The position numbers and the translations under genes were made by a program. A stretch of 36,199 bases of DNA, from NCBI GenBank assembly GCA_030148085.1, contig JASBUF010000034.1, forward strand, positions 1-36,199. Direction: 5' to 3'. Source of the stretch: Methylophaga sp. (GTDB lineage Bacteria; Pseudomonadota; Gammaproteobacteria; Nitrosococcales; Methylophagaceae). This document shows positions 22,781 to 31,832 of the stretch, in pieces. Positions within the stretch are counted from its first letter, which is position 1. Each line of letters opens with the position of its first letter. The notes beneath the pieces were generated by a model that was not told the origin of the DNA, did no database searches, and saw only the letters and a list, made by a program, of their open reading frames with translations.

Positions 22781-25066
22781 TTATTCAGCTTCTACTTTTT
22801 CGCTGTAACCGCAGTCTTTCTGTGGGCAGACCTTTTCGGTACCTTTACTCTTCGTAGTTTTCAGCGTCAAAATCGGCCAGCTGCATGATGGGCAGGCTTC
22901 TTTCAACGGCTCATTCCACAGCGCGTAATCGCAGGTCGGATATTCCGAGCAGGAATAAAACACCTTACCGCGACGTGATTTACGCGTCAGAATCTCGCCC
23001 TTATCGCACTTTGGACAGCTCACACCGGTATTGGTTGGCTGTTCCAATGACTCAATATGCTTACATTTCGGGTAGCTTGAGCAGCCAATGAATTTGCCGT
23101 ATTTGCCGGTACGAATCCACAAATCAGACTCACACTTGGGACATTTACGCCCTTCGACCACTTCCGGCTCATTGCTGCTGCGCTCTTCGCCATCAATATT
23201 GCGGGTGTAATCACATTCCGGATAACCGGTACAGCCGATAAAGCGACCGCTACGACCAAGACGGCTGGACAGCTTCTTGCCACACTTGGGGCAGTCTTCA
23301 TCCAGAATTTCCTGGGTCACATCACTGCGCTGAACTTCCTTGTCTTTGGTTTCGACCTGTTCCTTGAATGGTGCCCAGAATTTGGCTAACAGTGGTATCC
23401 ACTCTTCTTCACCACGGGCCACCGCATCCAGCTCGTCTTCCAGCTCAGCGGTAAAGTTGTAGTCGACGTACTTGGTGAAATGCTGCACCAGAAATTTACC
23501 AACAACACGGCCGACATCCGTCGGGTGGAAACGCTTATTGAGCAGTTCCACATACTCACGCTGCAATAGTGTCGAAATAATGCTGGCATAAGTCGATGGA
23601 CGACCGATGTCATGCTCCTCCAGCGCCCGCACCAGACTGGCTTCACTGTAGCGTGGTGGTGGCTCGGTGAAATGCTGCTCAGGACGAATCGCTTTAAGCT
23701 CGACCACCTGCCCTACTTCCATTGGCGGCAGCAGTTTTTCATCTTTGTCAGTTTTGGCGGTATCGTCTTTGCCTTCCAGGTACACACTCATAAAGCCCGG
23801 GTTAACCACAGTCGAACCATTGGCGCGGAAAGTATTACCGTTACCGCAGCCCAGATCCACCGCCACGGTATTGAGGGTGGCATGGACCATCTGACAGGAC
23901 ATCGTGCGTTGCCAAATCAGGGTGTAGAGCTTGAGCTGATCAGCCGACAGATAGGCTTTCATATCATCCGGTGTGCGCAACACCGATGTTGGACGAATGG
24001 CCTCATGCGCTTCCTGCGCATTCTTTGATTTGGTTTTGTATTCCTGCGGCTTGCCTGGCACCATCTTGTTACCGTATTTCTCGGCAATATAGCCACGAAT
24101 CTCATTGATGGCTTCTGCGGCCAAGGTGACCGAGTCAGTACGCATGTAGGTGATCAAACCTACCGCACCCTCACCGGTATCAACACCTTCATACAATTGC
24201 TGAGCAATACTCATGGTGCGCTGCGCGCCAAAACCCAGTTTGCGCGAGGCTTCCTGTTGTAGCGTCGAGGTGGTGAACGGTGCAGCCGGATTACGTTTGC
24301 GTTGCTTCTTTTCGACATTGGTTACCAGCAATTTGCCGTCTGCCGCTTTATTCAGTTTGGCTACGACGTCGGCAGACTGTTTTGCATTATCAATGCTGAA
24401 TTGGCTCAGTTTCTTCGCTTCGTAATGGGTCAGCTTGGCCTCAAAAGCACTGCCTTCGGCAGCCGCATCAGCTTCGATGGTCCAGTATTCACGCGCCTGG
24501 AAAGCTTCGATTTCCAGTTCACGCTCAACGATCATGCGCAACGCCGGGCTTTGTACCCGACCGGCAGAGAGACCGCGACGGACTTTTTTCCACAGCAGCG
24601 GTGACAGGGTAAAACCAACGAGATAATCCAAAGCACGTCGTGCTTGCTGAGCATTGACCAGATCCATCGACAATTCGCGTGGATGCGCCACAGCATCGTT
24701 AACCGCCTGCTTGGTAATCTCGTGGAAAACCACGCGGTGGGTTTCCTTGTCTTTCAAAGCACCGCGCTTTTTCAACAGCTCATAAAGATGCCAGGAAATC
24801 GCCTCACCCTCACGATCCGGATCCGTTGCCAGGTAGAGCGCATCGGCTTTTTTCATCGCCTTGGCTATGGCATCGACATGCTTGCTATTACGATCGATGA
24901 CCTGATATTTCATCGCAAAATTATTGGTCGGGTCGACAGCCCCTTCTTTCGGCAACAAATCACGCACATGGCCATACGAAGCCAATACTTCGACATCGTT
25001 GCCCAAGTATTTTTTTATGGTCTTCGCCTTCGCGGGCGATTCGACGATGACTAGTTTTTTTCCCAT
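22781..25066 (-). CDS. topA: DNA topoisomerase I
   Basis: TopA relaxes negative supercoils by single-strand cutting. The 761 residues hold the TOPRIM domain (Glu9; Asp82 and Asp84, Glu86 in TDPDREGE), the type IA core with catalytic Tyr307 in ITYMRTDS, and a C-terminal tail with three tetracysteine zinc ribbons (CPKC...C...C) plus a fourth CPSC-type element with Cys near the end. It is shorter than E. coli TopA (865). No clear promoter is seen in the 180 bp upstream, and the ribosome site is weak. Confidence 0.97.
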   Translation of the reverse strand: MGKKLVIVESPAKAKTIKKYLGNDVEVLASYGHVRDLLPKEGAVDPTNNFAMKYQVIDRNSKHVDAIAKAMKKADALYLATDPDREGEAISWHLYELLKKRGALKDKETHRVVFHEITKQAVNDAVAHPRELSMDLVNAQQARRALDYLVGFTLSPLLWKKVRRGLSAGRVQSPALRMIVERELEIEAFQAREYWTIEADAAAEGSAFEAKLTHYEAKKLSQFSIDNAKQSADVVAKLNKAADGKLLVTNVEKKQRKRNPAAPFTTSTLQQEASRKLGFGAQRTMSIAQQLYEGVDTGEGAVGLITYMRTDSVTLAAEAINEIRGYIAEKYGNKMVPGKPQEYKTKSKNAQEAHEAIRPTSVLRTPDDMKAYLSADQLKLYTLIWQRTMSCQMVHATLNTVAVDLGCGNGNTFRANGSTVVNPGFMSVYLEGKDDTAKTDKDEKLLPPMEVGQVVELKAIRPEQHFTEPPPRYSEASLVRALEEHDIGRPSTYASIISTLLQREYVELLNKRFHPTDVGRVVGKFLVQHFTKYVDYNFTAELEDELDAVARGEEEWIPLLAKFWAPFKEQVETKDKEVQRSDVTQEILDEDCPKCGKKLSSRLGRSGRFIGCTGYPECDYTRNIDGEERSSNEPEVVEGRKCPKCESDLWIRTGKYGKFIGCSSYPKCKHIESLEQPTNTGVSCPKCDKGEILTRKSRRGKVFYSCSEYPTCDYALWNEPLKEACPSCSWPILTLKTTKSKGTEKVCPQKDCGYSEKVEAE

Positions 25067-25185
25067 ATTCGCAAGCGCTCTTACAAGGTCTCTTTATATG
25101 TGTGCTTCGTCGACACACGCACAGATAGCGTTCGTCATGAGTCACAGCCGCAAACGATAAGGGCAGTTGAAACGCATGATATAAA

Positions 25186-25214
25186 AACAACAAAGCCCGC
25201 TGTCATGCGGGCAG
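25186..25214 (-). terminator. Terminator of the lysM-dprA-smg operon
   Basis: On the minus strand GCCCGC-ATGACA-GCGGGC is followed by TTTGTTGTTTTTA. It lies about 37 nt after the smg stop, separating smg from topA. Confidence 0.8.
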
Positions 25215-25248
25215 AAGAGTAGATGCGGTCTTCCATCACCAACGGTGA

Positions 25249-25716
25249 TTAGTGAACCACTGCCTCTAAATCCTCAAACACCAGGTCTTCCATCCAGGCA
25301 AACGCCACTTCCCTGCCGGGCTGGTAGAACAGCACCATCAGAACGACCCATTTGAGTTGATCCAGATCGATCTCGTCGGTGTCGAGGGCCAGAACCCGCT
25401 CAATCACGACTTCCCGCGTTTCGACATCCAAAACGCCGACCTGTTCCAGAAACAGCAGATAACCACGGCATTCGACATCCAGTCTTTCCACTTCCTTGTC
25501 ACTGAACACGCGCATACTGGCGTCGCGATTCAGCGGCCGTTCGGCGACAACGGTCATGTTTTCCAGCCAGTCCAGAGCTTTATGGATTTCCAGTTCTTGG
25601 AAGCCAACGCGCTCCAGTTCCAGTTCTAACGTGCCTTTGTCGGGTTGTTGACTCTCTTCGGTGTCGATGTAGTTCTCAAACAGATACAGCAACACATCAA
25701 GGATATTTTCTTTCAT
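25249..25716 (-). CDS. smg: Smg family protein (DUF494)
   Basis: This 155-residue protein begins MKENILDVLLYLFENY, the usual Smg start, and has a short helical domain followed by the segments WVVLMVLFYQPG and WMEDLVFE near the C-terminus. The molecular function is not established. In gammaproteobacteria it is a neighbour of dprA and of topoisomerase-type genes, as here, which is how it was named. The gap after dprA is 31 nt. It is acidic and probably cytosolic. Confidence 0.93.
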   Translation of the reverse strand: MKENILDVLLYLFENYIDTEESQQPDKGTLELELERVGFQELEIHKALDWLENMTVVAERPLNRDASMRVFSDKEVERLDVECRGYLLFLEQVGVLDVETREVVIERVLALDTDEIDLDQLKWVVLMVLFYQPGREVAFAWMEDLVFEDLEAVVH

Positions 25717-25747
25717 TCGACTCTCTGTTGAAGGAGGAACCTGATTT

Positions 25748-26854
25748 TCACAAACCCGTTCGCACGTAACGTCCGCCCGGCAATGACTCGACCTCGCCTT
25801 CTAATTCCAGTAATAACAGCATGGATGAAACGGCATCGGCCGTCAATCCACTATTTTGTATCAGCTTGTCAATAGGAATGGGGTCAAATCCCAGATATTC
25901 AAATAAAATCTGGTAATCGCCGTCTTTTTGATGCGGCTCCGACGCCTCGTCAGTGTCAGCGGCCGGAGAGACCGATACCCCGGCTAATGCGCCCAGCTCC
26001 TCAATAATATCGTCTGCGGTTTCCACCAGTTTTGCACCGTCGCGAATCAGGCGGTGACAGCCCCGTGATAATGGATTATGAATCGAGCCGGGAATGGCAA
26101 ACACCTCACGAGCCTGCTCCATCGCCATTCTCGCTGTAATCAATGAACCGCTTTTTAGTGCCGCTTCCACCACCAGCGTGCCCAGAGACAAGCCACTGAT
26201 AATCCGGTTCCGACGAGGGAAGAACTCAGCTCGCGGAGAAGTACCCAATGGAAACTCAGACACAATCGCACCCTGCTCAGCAATCTGATGGGCCAGATCC
26301 CGGTGTTGGGCTGGGTAGACCCTATCCAGCCCCGTTGCAACTACAGCGATGGTTTTACCACCAGCCGCTAGCGCCCCTTTATGTGCAGCGCCATCTATTC
26401 CTGCAGCGAGCCCAGAGGTGACCGCCAGACCACCAGCAGCCAGATAATAGGCAAAGTCCTGGGCGGTCTGTTTGCCTGAAGCAGAAGGGTTGCGACTACC
26501 GACAATCGCCAGTTGCCACTTCGACAATAAAGCTGGATCACCCTGCACATAGAGCAGCATGGGCGGGTCGGGAATTTCTTTCAGTAAAGGAGGATAACGC
26601 GGATCATCAATCGCAATCAGATGCCGGTTATCGGCACCCAGCCAAGCCAGATCGGCTTCGACTTTATCCCAGTCGGGCTTACGGATGCCTTCCAGCACGA
26701 CTTGACTCAACCCTTGAAGCTGAGAGGGATTATTCAGAATCGTTTCGGGGCGACTAAACTGCTCAATGAGTTTGGCGAGGGTAGCCGGGCCTAAGCCCGG
26801 CACCCGTTGTAATGCAATCCAACAAGCTTGTGTACTGTGCCTGTCGGCGATCAT
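25748..26854 (-). CDS. dprA: DNA-processing protein DprA
   Basis: DprA binds incoming single-stranded DNA and loads RecA during natural transformation. The 368 residues have an N-terminal SAM-like helix-hairpin domain (VPGLGPATLAKLIEQF, about 18-33), the Rossmann-like core with IVGSRNPSASG, SGLAAGIDGAAHKGAL and a FFPRRNRIISGLS segment, and a C-terminal winged-helix domain that ends GGRYVRTGL. All parts of the long form are intact, so natural competence is possible, though DprA is widespread also in species not known to be competent. It follows the LysM gene after 12 nt. Confidence 0.96.
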   Translation of the reverse strand: MIADRHSTQACWIALQRVPGLGPATLAKLIEQFSRPETILNNPSQLQGLSQVVLEGIRKPDWDKVEADLAWLGADNRHLIAIDDPRYPPLLKEIPDPPMLLYVQGDPALLSKWQLAIVGSRNPSASGKQTAQDFAYYLAAGGLAVTSGLAAGIDGAAHKGALAAGGKTIAVVATGLDRVYPAQHRDLAHQIAEQGAIVSEFPLGTSPRAEFFPRRNRIISGLSLGTLVVEAALKSGSLITARMAMEQAREVFAIPGSIHNPLSRGCHRLIRDGAKLVETADDIIEELGALAGVSVSPAADTDEASEPHQKDGDYQILFEYLGFDPIPIDKLIQNSGLTADAVSSMLLLLELEGEVESLPGGRYVRTGL

Positions 26855-26866
26855 TGATGAAAGCCT

Positions 26867-27898
26867 CTAAGGCGCGCTTTTCACCTTGTCGAACAGGTGA
26901 ATTGCACGAGTGGCTTTCATCACGATGGCGTAGCTGACTTTTTCATAGGTCTTGAAAACCATCGCTTCACCGGCATGCTCGTCCGGTAAAGTGACCTTAT
27001 CCTTAGGTTCGGCAGTCACTTGATCACGAATCGTTTCACCAGCTTGGAACACTGACAGGACATGGCCGGTTTCAAGGCCGTCACGGTCACCCAGATTCAA
27101 TACTACGATTTGATACTGACCTACCTGAGACACACCATCAAACACCGAAATGATGCGGCCATTCATATCCTGTTCTGGTGAGCGCGGAATAAAGTAAAGG
27201 TCGTAGTCATCGTCTTCGACTTCAAGCAGACGGTCACCAATTTGTACTTCACGGTTGGTGTAGGTCAGATCCGCTTTTGCTGGATCCCCTTCTGCCACAA
27301 TGCTGGCGTCACCGGTATAGATCGCTTCATAGCCCAGAACTTCGCTGGTGTCCGGGTCGGTATAAACCTTGCCACCGCGGAACACGCTGTAGTCGTTGAT
27401 GTCATCATCCTGAACACCACGAACGTAAACATAATCACCAGCCCCTGAAATCAGGCGCTCATCAGCACTGGCAACCACATAGGGTGCATTGTCGAGTACT
27501 TCTGCACCGACCACTTTCGGCTTACTCAGGAATGGACCAATCGCCGACAACGGAATAGTCGGAATCGGCTTATCAATCATGGTTTCACGAATTTGTGGGC
27601 CCAGTTTTACGGTCCGATCGCCACGGTTAAGTTCGAGCATAGGGCGGCCATCACGCCAAACCAGAGACAGCTCATCTCCTGGATAAATCAGATGGGGATT
27701 GTCGATTTGCGGGTTAACGTACCAGATATCCGGCCAGTGCCAGGGGTACTTGAGGAACATTCCGGAAATGTCCCACAGGGTGTCACCTTTTTTTACTACA
27801 TAACGGTGCGGATGGTCAGGATTAAGCTCTATATCATTTGCAATCAGTGGCAAGCTTAACAGGACAAAAAACAGGCTTAAGACAATGCGACGTATCAT
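26867..27898 (-). CDS. LysM domain-containing periplasmic or envelope protein
   Basis: I start this at the ATG at 27898 (MIRRIVLSLFFVLLSLPLIA), because GAGGA lies 8 nt upstream; the frame opens 13 codons earlier. The 343 residues begin with a Sec signal peptide (about 1-20), then one LysM domain (about 32-80, YVVKKGDTLWDISG to YPGDEL) expected to bind peptidoglycan. The remaining 260 residues are mostly beta-strand with no family I can name beyond the common LysM protein found next to dprA. It resembles the LysM protein beside def/dprA in many proteobacteria. Function is unknown. Confidence 0.9.
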   Translation of the reverse strand: MIRRIVLSLFFVLLSLPLIANDIELNPDHPHRYVVKKGDTLWDISGMFLKYPWHWPDIWYVNPQIDNPHLIYPGDELSLVWRDGRPMLELNRGDRTVKLGPQIRETMIDKPIPTIPLSAIGPFLSKPKVVGAEVLDNAPYVVASADERLISGAGDYVYVRGVQDDDINDYSVFRGGKVYTDPDTSEVLGYEAIYTGDASIVAEGDPAKADLTYTNREVQIGDRLLEVEDDDYDLYFIPRSPEQDMNGRIISVFDGVSQVGQYQIVVLNLGDRDGLETGHVLSVFQAGETIRDQVTAEPKDKVTLPDEHAGEAMVFKTYEKVSYAIVMKATRAIHLFDKVKSAP

Positions 27899-27986
27899 CG
27901 AGCAATCCTCATGGACATTAACGTTACCCTGATCCATTATTGAGTAACAACGGTCATAGTGTGTTATAAGCGTAAACAGTAATCAA

Positions 27987-28014
27987 GCTATAAGGCAACT
28001 TTAAAGCGTTCCAA
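27987..28014 (-). promoter_or_regulatory. Candidate promoter of lysM-dprA-smg
   Basis: On the minus strand TTGGAA (28014-28009) and TATAGC (27992-27987) are 16 bp apart, which would give a leader of about 80 nt before the LysM gene. The match is modest. The region also has to carry the promoter of the divergent cytochrome gene, for which I see no convincing boxes. Confidence 0.3.
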
Positions 28015-28077
28015 GCGGTCCCTTAGCAATCGCTTTTGTGAACTGGTTTAAATTTACATCACATGCTGGAGCATTTT

Positions 28078-28395
28078 ATGAAAGTGTTACCCCTGAGTGT
28101 AATAGGTCTGGTCAGTCTACTAACGATTCCCGCCGCGATGGCTGCAGGTGATGCTGCGGCTGGCAAAGCAAAGTCGGCGGTCTGCGCCAGCTGTCACGGT
28201 GCTGATGGCAAGGCCCTGATGCCCGCCTACCCTAATCTGGCTGGTCAGAATGAAGAGTATCTGGTCTCGGCACTGATGAGTTATCGCAGTAAGGAACGTC
28301 AGGGCGGTAATGCGGCTCTAATGCATGCGATGGCAGCAAATCTGTCTGATGACGATATCAACAATTTGGCCGCCTACTACGCCAGCCTGAAATAA
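28078..28395 (+). CDS. Small class I cytochrome c (c553/c5-like)
   Basis: The 105-residue precursor has a Sec signal peptide (cleaved after AMA, about residue 23) and a mature domain of about 82 residues with one haem site CASCH (about 38-42) and a Met-containing segment (LMHAMAANL) before the final helix, which likely gives the sixth ligand. This is a soluble periplasmic electron carrier. GGAG lies 7 nt before the ATG at 28078. It is monocistronic, with a perfect terminator behind it, and sits between the LysM gene and def. Redox partners cannot be named from context. Confidence 0.93.
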   Translation: MKVLPLSVIGLVSLLTIPAAMAAGDAAAGKAKSAVCASCHGADGKALMPAYPNLAGQNEEYLVSALMSYRSKERQGGNAALMHAMAANLSDDDINNLAAYYASLK

Positions 28396-28418
28396 ACTGG
28401 CTTTAATCGGTTTATCAG

Positions 28419-28440
28419 GGCGGCTTCGGCCGCCTTTTTA
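28419..28440 (+). terminator. Terminator of the cytochrome c gene
   Basis: GGCGGC-TTCG-GCCGCC is a perfect 6-bp stem with a stable TTCG loop, followed directly by TTTTTA. It starts 23 nt after the stop codon. Confidence 0.93.
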
Positions 28441-28530
28441 TTCACATTGCATTTTTCATCTGCTGATCAGCGGATTAAAATAGCGTTATGACTTTACGTT
28501 CTGCCAGGCAGAACATTCTTAGGTATTACC

Positions 28531-29034
28531 ATGGCACTATTGAATATCCTGCATTACCCCGATCCTCGTCTGCGCAACCAGGCTGAGCCTATTACTGACA
28601 TCAACGATGACATCCGTCAGCTGGCTGATGACATGTTGGAAACCATGTATGACGCACCAGGCATTGGCCTTGCCGCCATTCAGGTCAACGTCAAAAAGCG
28701 CCTGATTGTCATTGATGTTTCCGAAGACAAAAGCGATCCACTCATCCTCATTAACCCGGAAGTGATTAACGCAGAAGGTGAACGTGAGTTTGAAGAAGGC
28801 TGTTTATCCGTCCCTGAAGCCTACGAGGCGGTCACCCGCGCCGATAAAATCAAGGTTCGTGCGGTCAACTTCGACGGTGAAAACTACGAATTCGACGCCG
28901 ACGGCTTGTTGGCCACCTGCATCCAGCATGAAATCGACCACTTGGATGGTAAGCTGTTTGTCGACTACCTCAGTAACCTGAAACGTCAGCGCATCAGGAA
29001 AAAAATGGAAAAACACCAAAAACAAAAACTCTAG
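28531..29034 (+). CDS. def: Peptide deformylase
   Basis: Def removes the formyl group from the N-terminal Met of new proteins. The 167 residues carry the three family motifs: GIGLAAIQ (44-51), EGCLS (89-93) with metal ligand Cys91, and QHEIDH (132-137) with ligands His133 and His137 and catalytic Glu134. AGG lies before the ATG. It starts the def-fmt-rsmB group, 18 nt before fmt, and is the partner step to fmt. Confidence 0.98.
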   Translation: MALLNILHYPDPRLRNQAEPITDINDDIRQLADDMLETMYDAPGIGLAAIQVNVKKRLIVIDVSEDKSDPLILINPEVINAEGEREFEEGCLSVPEAYEAVTRADKIKVRAVNFDGENYEFDADGLLATCIQHEIDHLDGKLFVDYLSNLKRQRIRKKMEKHQKQKL

Positions 29035-29052
29035 ACCTCACAAAGGATCGCA

Positions 29053-29982
29053 ATGCGCATCATTTTTGCCGGCACGCCGGATTTTGCGGCGGAGTCATTG
29101 AAGGCTTTGCTGCTCAGCGGCCACGACATCTGCGCCGTTTACACCCAACCGGATCGCCCGGCAGGCCGCGGCCGTAAACTGACCCCCAGCCCGGTCAAAC
29201 AAGTTGCTCTCGACCATCAGATACCGGTTGAGCAACCGCTTAATTTCAAACAACAAGATAGCCTGAACCAACTGGCGTCCTATCAGGCCGATCTGATGAT
29301 CGTGGTCGCGTATGGCCTGTTACTGCCTCAGGCTGTGTTGGACACGCCTCGCCTCGGCTGCATCAATGTCCACGCATCCCTGTTGCCACGCTGGCGCGGC
29401 GCCGCACCGATTCAGCGAGCCATTCTGGCCGGTGATAAGGAAACCGGGGTAGGCATCATGAAAATGGAAGCAGGTCTGGATACCGGCCCAGTGCTGCTGG
29501 AAGCGCGCTGTGCCATCGATGCGAATGACAACGCACAAAGCCTACATGACAAGCTGGCCGAACTGGGTGCAGCCACATTACTGGAAAGCCTTGTCGATAT
29601 CGAACAACGCCTGCAACATACGATCCCTCAGGACGACAGCCAAATGACCTATGCCGCCAAGCTGCAAAAACAGGAAGCGGTAATTGATTGGCAGCAGTCA
29701 GCAGTACAGATACTGCGTCAAGTCAATGCTTTCAACCCTTGGCCAGTGGCACAGACACTTCTAAATGGTGAGGTACTGCGGATCTGGCAGGCCGAGCAGC
29801 TCCCAGAACAGAGCAATGCCCAGCCCGGAACCATTACCGCCGTCAGCAAACAAGGGATAGATGTCGCCACCACCGATGGCAGCCTGCGTATTACCCAGTT
29901 ACAAATGCCCGGCAAACGGGCGATGCAAGTGCAGGATTTTCTCAATGCCAACAGCATAGACACAGGAGTTGAGCTTGGCTAA
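29053..29982 (+). CDS. fmt: Methionyl-tRNA formyltransferase
   Basis: Fmt formylates initiator Met-tRNA using 10-formyltetrahydrofolate. The 309 residues match the family length. The N-terminal domain starts MRIIFAGTPDFAAESL, and the catalytic segment INVHASLLPRWRGAAPIQ includes the conserved His. The GVGIMKMEAGLDTGPVL segment and the C-terminal OB-type tRNA-binding domain (about 207-309) are present. AAAGGA lies 5 nt before the ATG. The end overlaps the rsmB start. Confidence 0.98.
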   Translation: MRIIFAGTPDFAAESLKALLLSGHDICAVYTQPDRPAGRGRKLTPSPVKQVALDHQIPVEQPLNFKQQDSLNQLASYQADLMIVVAYGLLLPQAVLDTPRLGCINVHASLLPRWRGAAPIQRAILAGDKETGVGIMKMEAGLDTGPVLLEARCAIDANDNAQSLHDKLAELGAATLLESLVDIEQRLQHTIPQDDSQMTYAAKLQKQEAVIDWQQSAVQILRQVNAFNPWPVAQTLLNGEVLRIWQAEQLPEQSNAQPGTITAVSKQGIDVATTDGSLRITQLQMPGKRAMQVQDFLNANSIDTGVELG

Positions 29983-31276
29983 GCTGACTGCCCGCCTTGC
30001 CGCGGCAAACATACTGACTGAAGTCACAGTGCGTCAGCGCTCGTTGAACTCGGCACTGGCAACGACACTCCCCGAACTGGATGAGCGCGAGCGTGGCTTT
30101 TGTCAGCAGCTCTGTTACGGTGTTTTACGCTGGTATCCCAGTCTACAATTTCTTGCCAGCCAGCTGCTCAGCAAACCTCTAAAAAACAAAGATGCCGATA
30201 TCTTCAATCTGTTGTTGATTGGTCTGTATCAACTCCGTGATTTGCGCACACCGGCGCATGCCGCGATCTCGGAAACCGTCAACACCAGTAAGCAACTCGG
30301 TAAAAAATGGGCGAGCGGCCTGCTCAATGCCTGTCTGCGTAATTACCAACGTCAGCAACAGGAACTGGAAACCACACTGAAAGCGAATGCCAGCGCACAA
30401 TCAGCGCATCCAGACTGGTTACTCAAACAGTATCAGTCCGACTGGCCCGAGTACGGCACACAAGTCTATGAGGCTAATAATCAACAACCCCCAATGATGC
30501 TGCGGGTCAATCAACAACAGTACTCACGTGAAGACTATCTGAGACAACTTGCCGACGCAGGCATTGCTGCTGAAGCCGTCAGCGGTACTGAACATGGCAT
30601 TCTGCTCTCCCGTCCCTGTGATGTAAGCCAGTTGCCCGGCTTTAACGACGGCGCAGTCTCGGTGCAGGATGGCGCTGCGCAAATCACCGCCCGATTGCTT
30701 GATATCCACAGCGGTCAGCGTATTCTCGATGCCTGCGCCGCTCCCGGTGGCAAAACCGGCCATATTCTCGAATCTGAGCCTAGTAATAGCGTTGTTGCTC
30801 TGGATGTGTCTGCCGAACGGCTGCAGCAAGTGGAATCCAACCTTTCACGACTACACTTAACGGCCACGCTTAAGGCTGCCGACGCAGGCCAGACCGAGAC
30901 CTGGTGGGATGGAGAACGGTTTGACCGCATCCTGATTGATGCCCCTTGCACCGGCAGTGGTGTGATCCGCCGTCACCCGGATATCAAATCATTACGTCGG
31001 CCTGAGGATATTGCCTCGCTGTCCGCGCAACAGCAGCAACTGCTCGATAGCTTGTGGTCACTGCTGAAACCGGGCGGTTTAATGGTTTACACTACCTGCT
31101 CGGCTTTTAAACAAGAGAATGAGCAGCAAATTGAAGCGTTTCTGCAACGACATCCGGATGCCGAAGAAGTCAGGCCCGAGCAGCCTCCTGCCCAGCCTCG
31201 CCCTTTTGGCTACCAACGCTTGCCGGGAGACGACATCATGGACGGGTTTTATTATGCCTGCCTGCGGCGCCGCTAA
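29975..31276 (+). CDS. rsmB: 16S rRNA (cytosine967-C5)-methyltransferase
   Basis: RsmB (Sun/Fmu) methylates C5 of C967 in 16S rRNA. The 433 residues have an N-terminal NusB-like RNA-binding domain (about 1-140) and a SAM-dependent methyltransferase domain with DACAAPGGKTGH (252-263), DAPCTGSG (322-329, Cys325) and TTCS (373-376, Cys375), the two catalytic Cys. The start appears to be TTG at 29975, with AGGAG 6 nt upstream; another TTG at 29969 is too near the ribosome site. It overlaps the fmt end by 8 nt. Confidence 0.96.
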   Translation: MAKLTARLAAANILTEVTVRQRSLNSALATTLPELDERERGFCQQLCYGVLRWYPSLQFLASQLLSKPLKNKDADIFNLLLIGLYQLRDLRTPAHAAISETVNTSKQLGKKWASGLLNACLRNYQRQQQELETTLKANASAQSAHPDWLLKQYQSDWPEYGTQVYEANNQQPPMMLRVNQQQYSREDYLRQLADAGIAAEAVSGTEHGILLSRPCDVSQLPGFNDGAVSVQDGAAQITARLLDIHSGQRILDACAAPGGKTGHILESEPSNSVVALDVSAERLQQVESNLSRLHLTATLKAADAGQTETWWDGERFDRILIDAPCTGSGVIRRHPDIKSLRRPEDIASLSAQQQQLLDSLWSLLKPGGLMVYTTCSAFKQENEQQIEAFLQRHPDAEEVRPEQPPAQPRPFGYQRLPGDDIMDGFYYACLRRR

Positions 31277-31832
31277 ACAGCATTTACGCCTGCTGCTGAT
31301 CCTGCTGCTGTGTTACAGCGGCCTGGCCCAGGCCACCATTTTCAGTGTCAATAACCCCCGTGTTCATCAAATTGGCAATGGCTATGTTCTTAGTGCCGAT
31401 ATTGAATACCCGCTCACACCCCGCGTTATCGAAGCCCTGCAGAATGGCGTTCCCATCACCTTTTTTCAGGAATTCAGACTGGTCGAAACCTTTCCATTAT
31501 TGGGTCGTTTCTGGCAGTGGGAAACCACGCTGTGGCAGAGCCAGCTCCACTATGAGCTGCGTTACCACGCGCTGTCTGAACAATATGTGCTCAAAGCCAT
31601 TGAGACCAAGACGCAACAGAGTTTCCCGAATCTCGATGGTGCGCTCTTCGCGCTGGGACAAATCCGCGGTCTGAGCCTGCCACCCGAATTCACTCACCAT
31701 CACAATGATGTCATGCTGCAATTGCGCAGCGGCCTCGACCTCAATGCCCTGCCCACGCCGATGCGCCCGGGAGCAATGCTATCGAGCAAGTGGCAACTGA
31801 CCAGTCCATGGGTTCAGGCAGCATGGCCATAA
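31254..31832 (+). CDS. DUF4390 domain-containing exported protein
   Basis: From the ATG at 31254 the protein has 192 residues with a signal peptide (hydrophobic LRLLLILLLCYSGL, cleavage after AQA near residue 26), then a domain rich in alternating strands (for example GYVLSADIEYPL, WQWETTLWQSQLHYELRYHAL) that fits DUF4390. The function is unknown. It overlaps the rsmB end by 23 nt and the next kinase gene by 10 nt. The same placement between rsmB and ntrY-like genes is common in beta- and gammaproteobacteria, suggesting an envelope role tied to the kinase. That link is an inference. Confidence 0.85.
   Translation: MPACGAAKQHLRLLLILLLCYSGLAQATIFSVNNPRVHQIGNGYVLSADIEYPLTPRVIEALQNGVPITFFQEFRLVETFPLLGRFWQWETTLWQSQLHYELRYHALSEQYVLKAIETKTQQSFPNLDGALFALGQIRGLSLPPEFTHHHNDVMLQLRSGLDLNALPTPMRPGAMLSSKWQLTSPWVQAAWP

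Noticed and set aside
28015-28077. Possible CRP/FNR-type site before the cytochrome gene (TGTGA and TCACA halves)
   Set aside because: The half sites are far too widely spaced, and no FNR-type TTGAT-N4-ATCAA was found.
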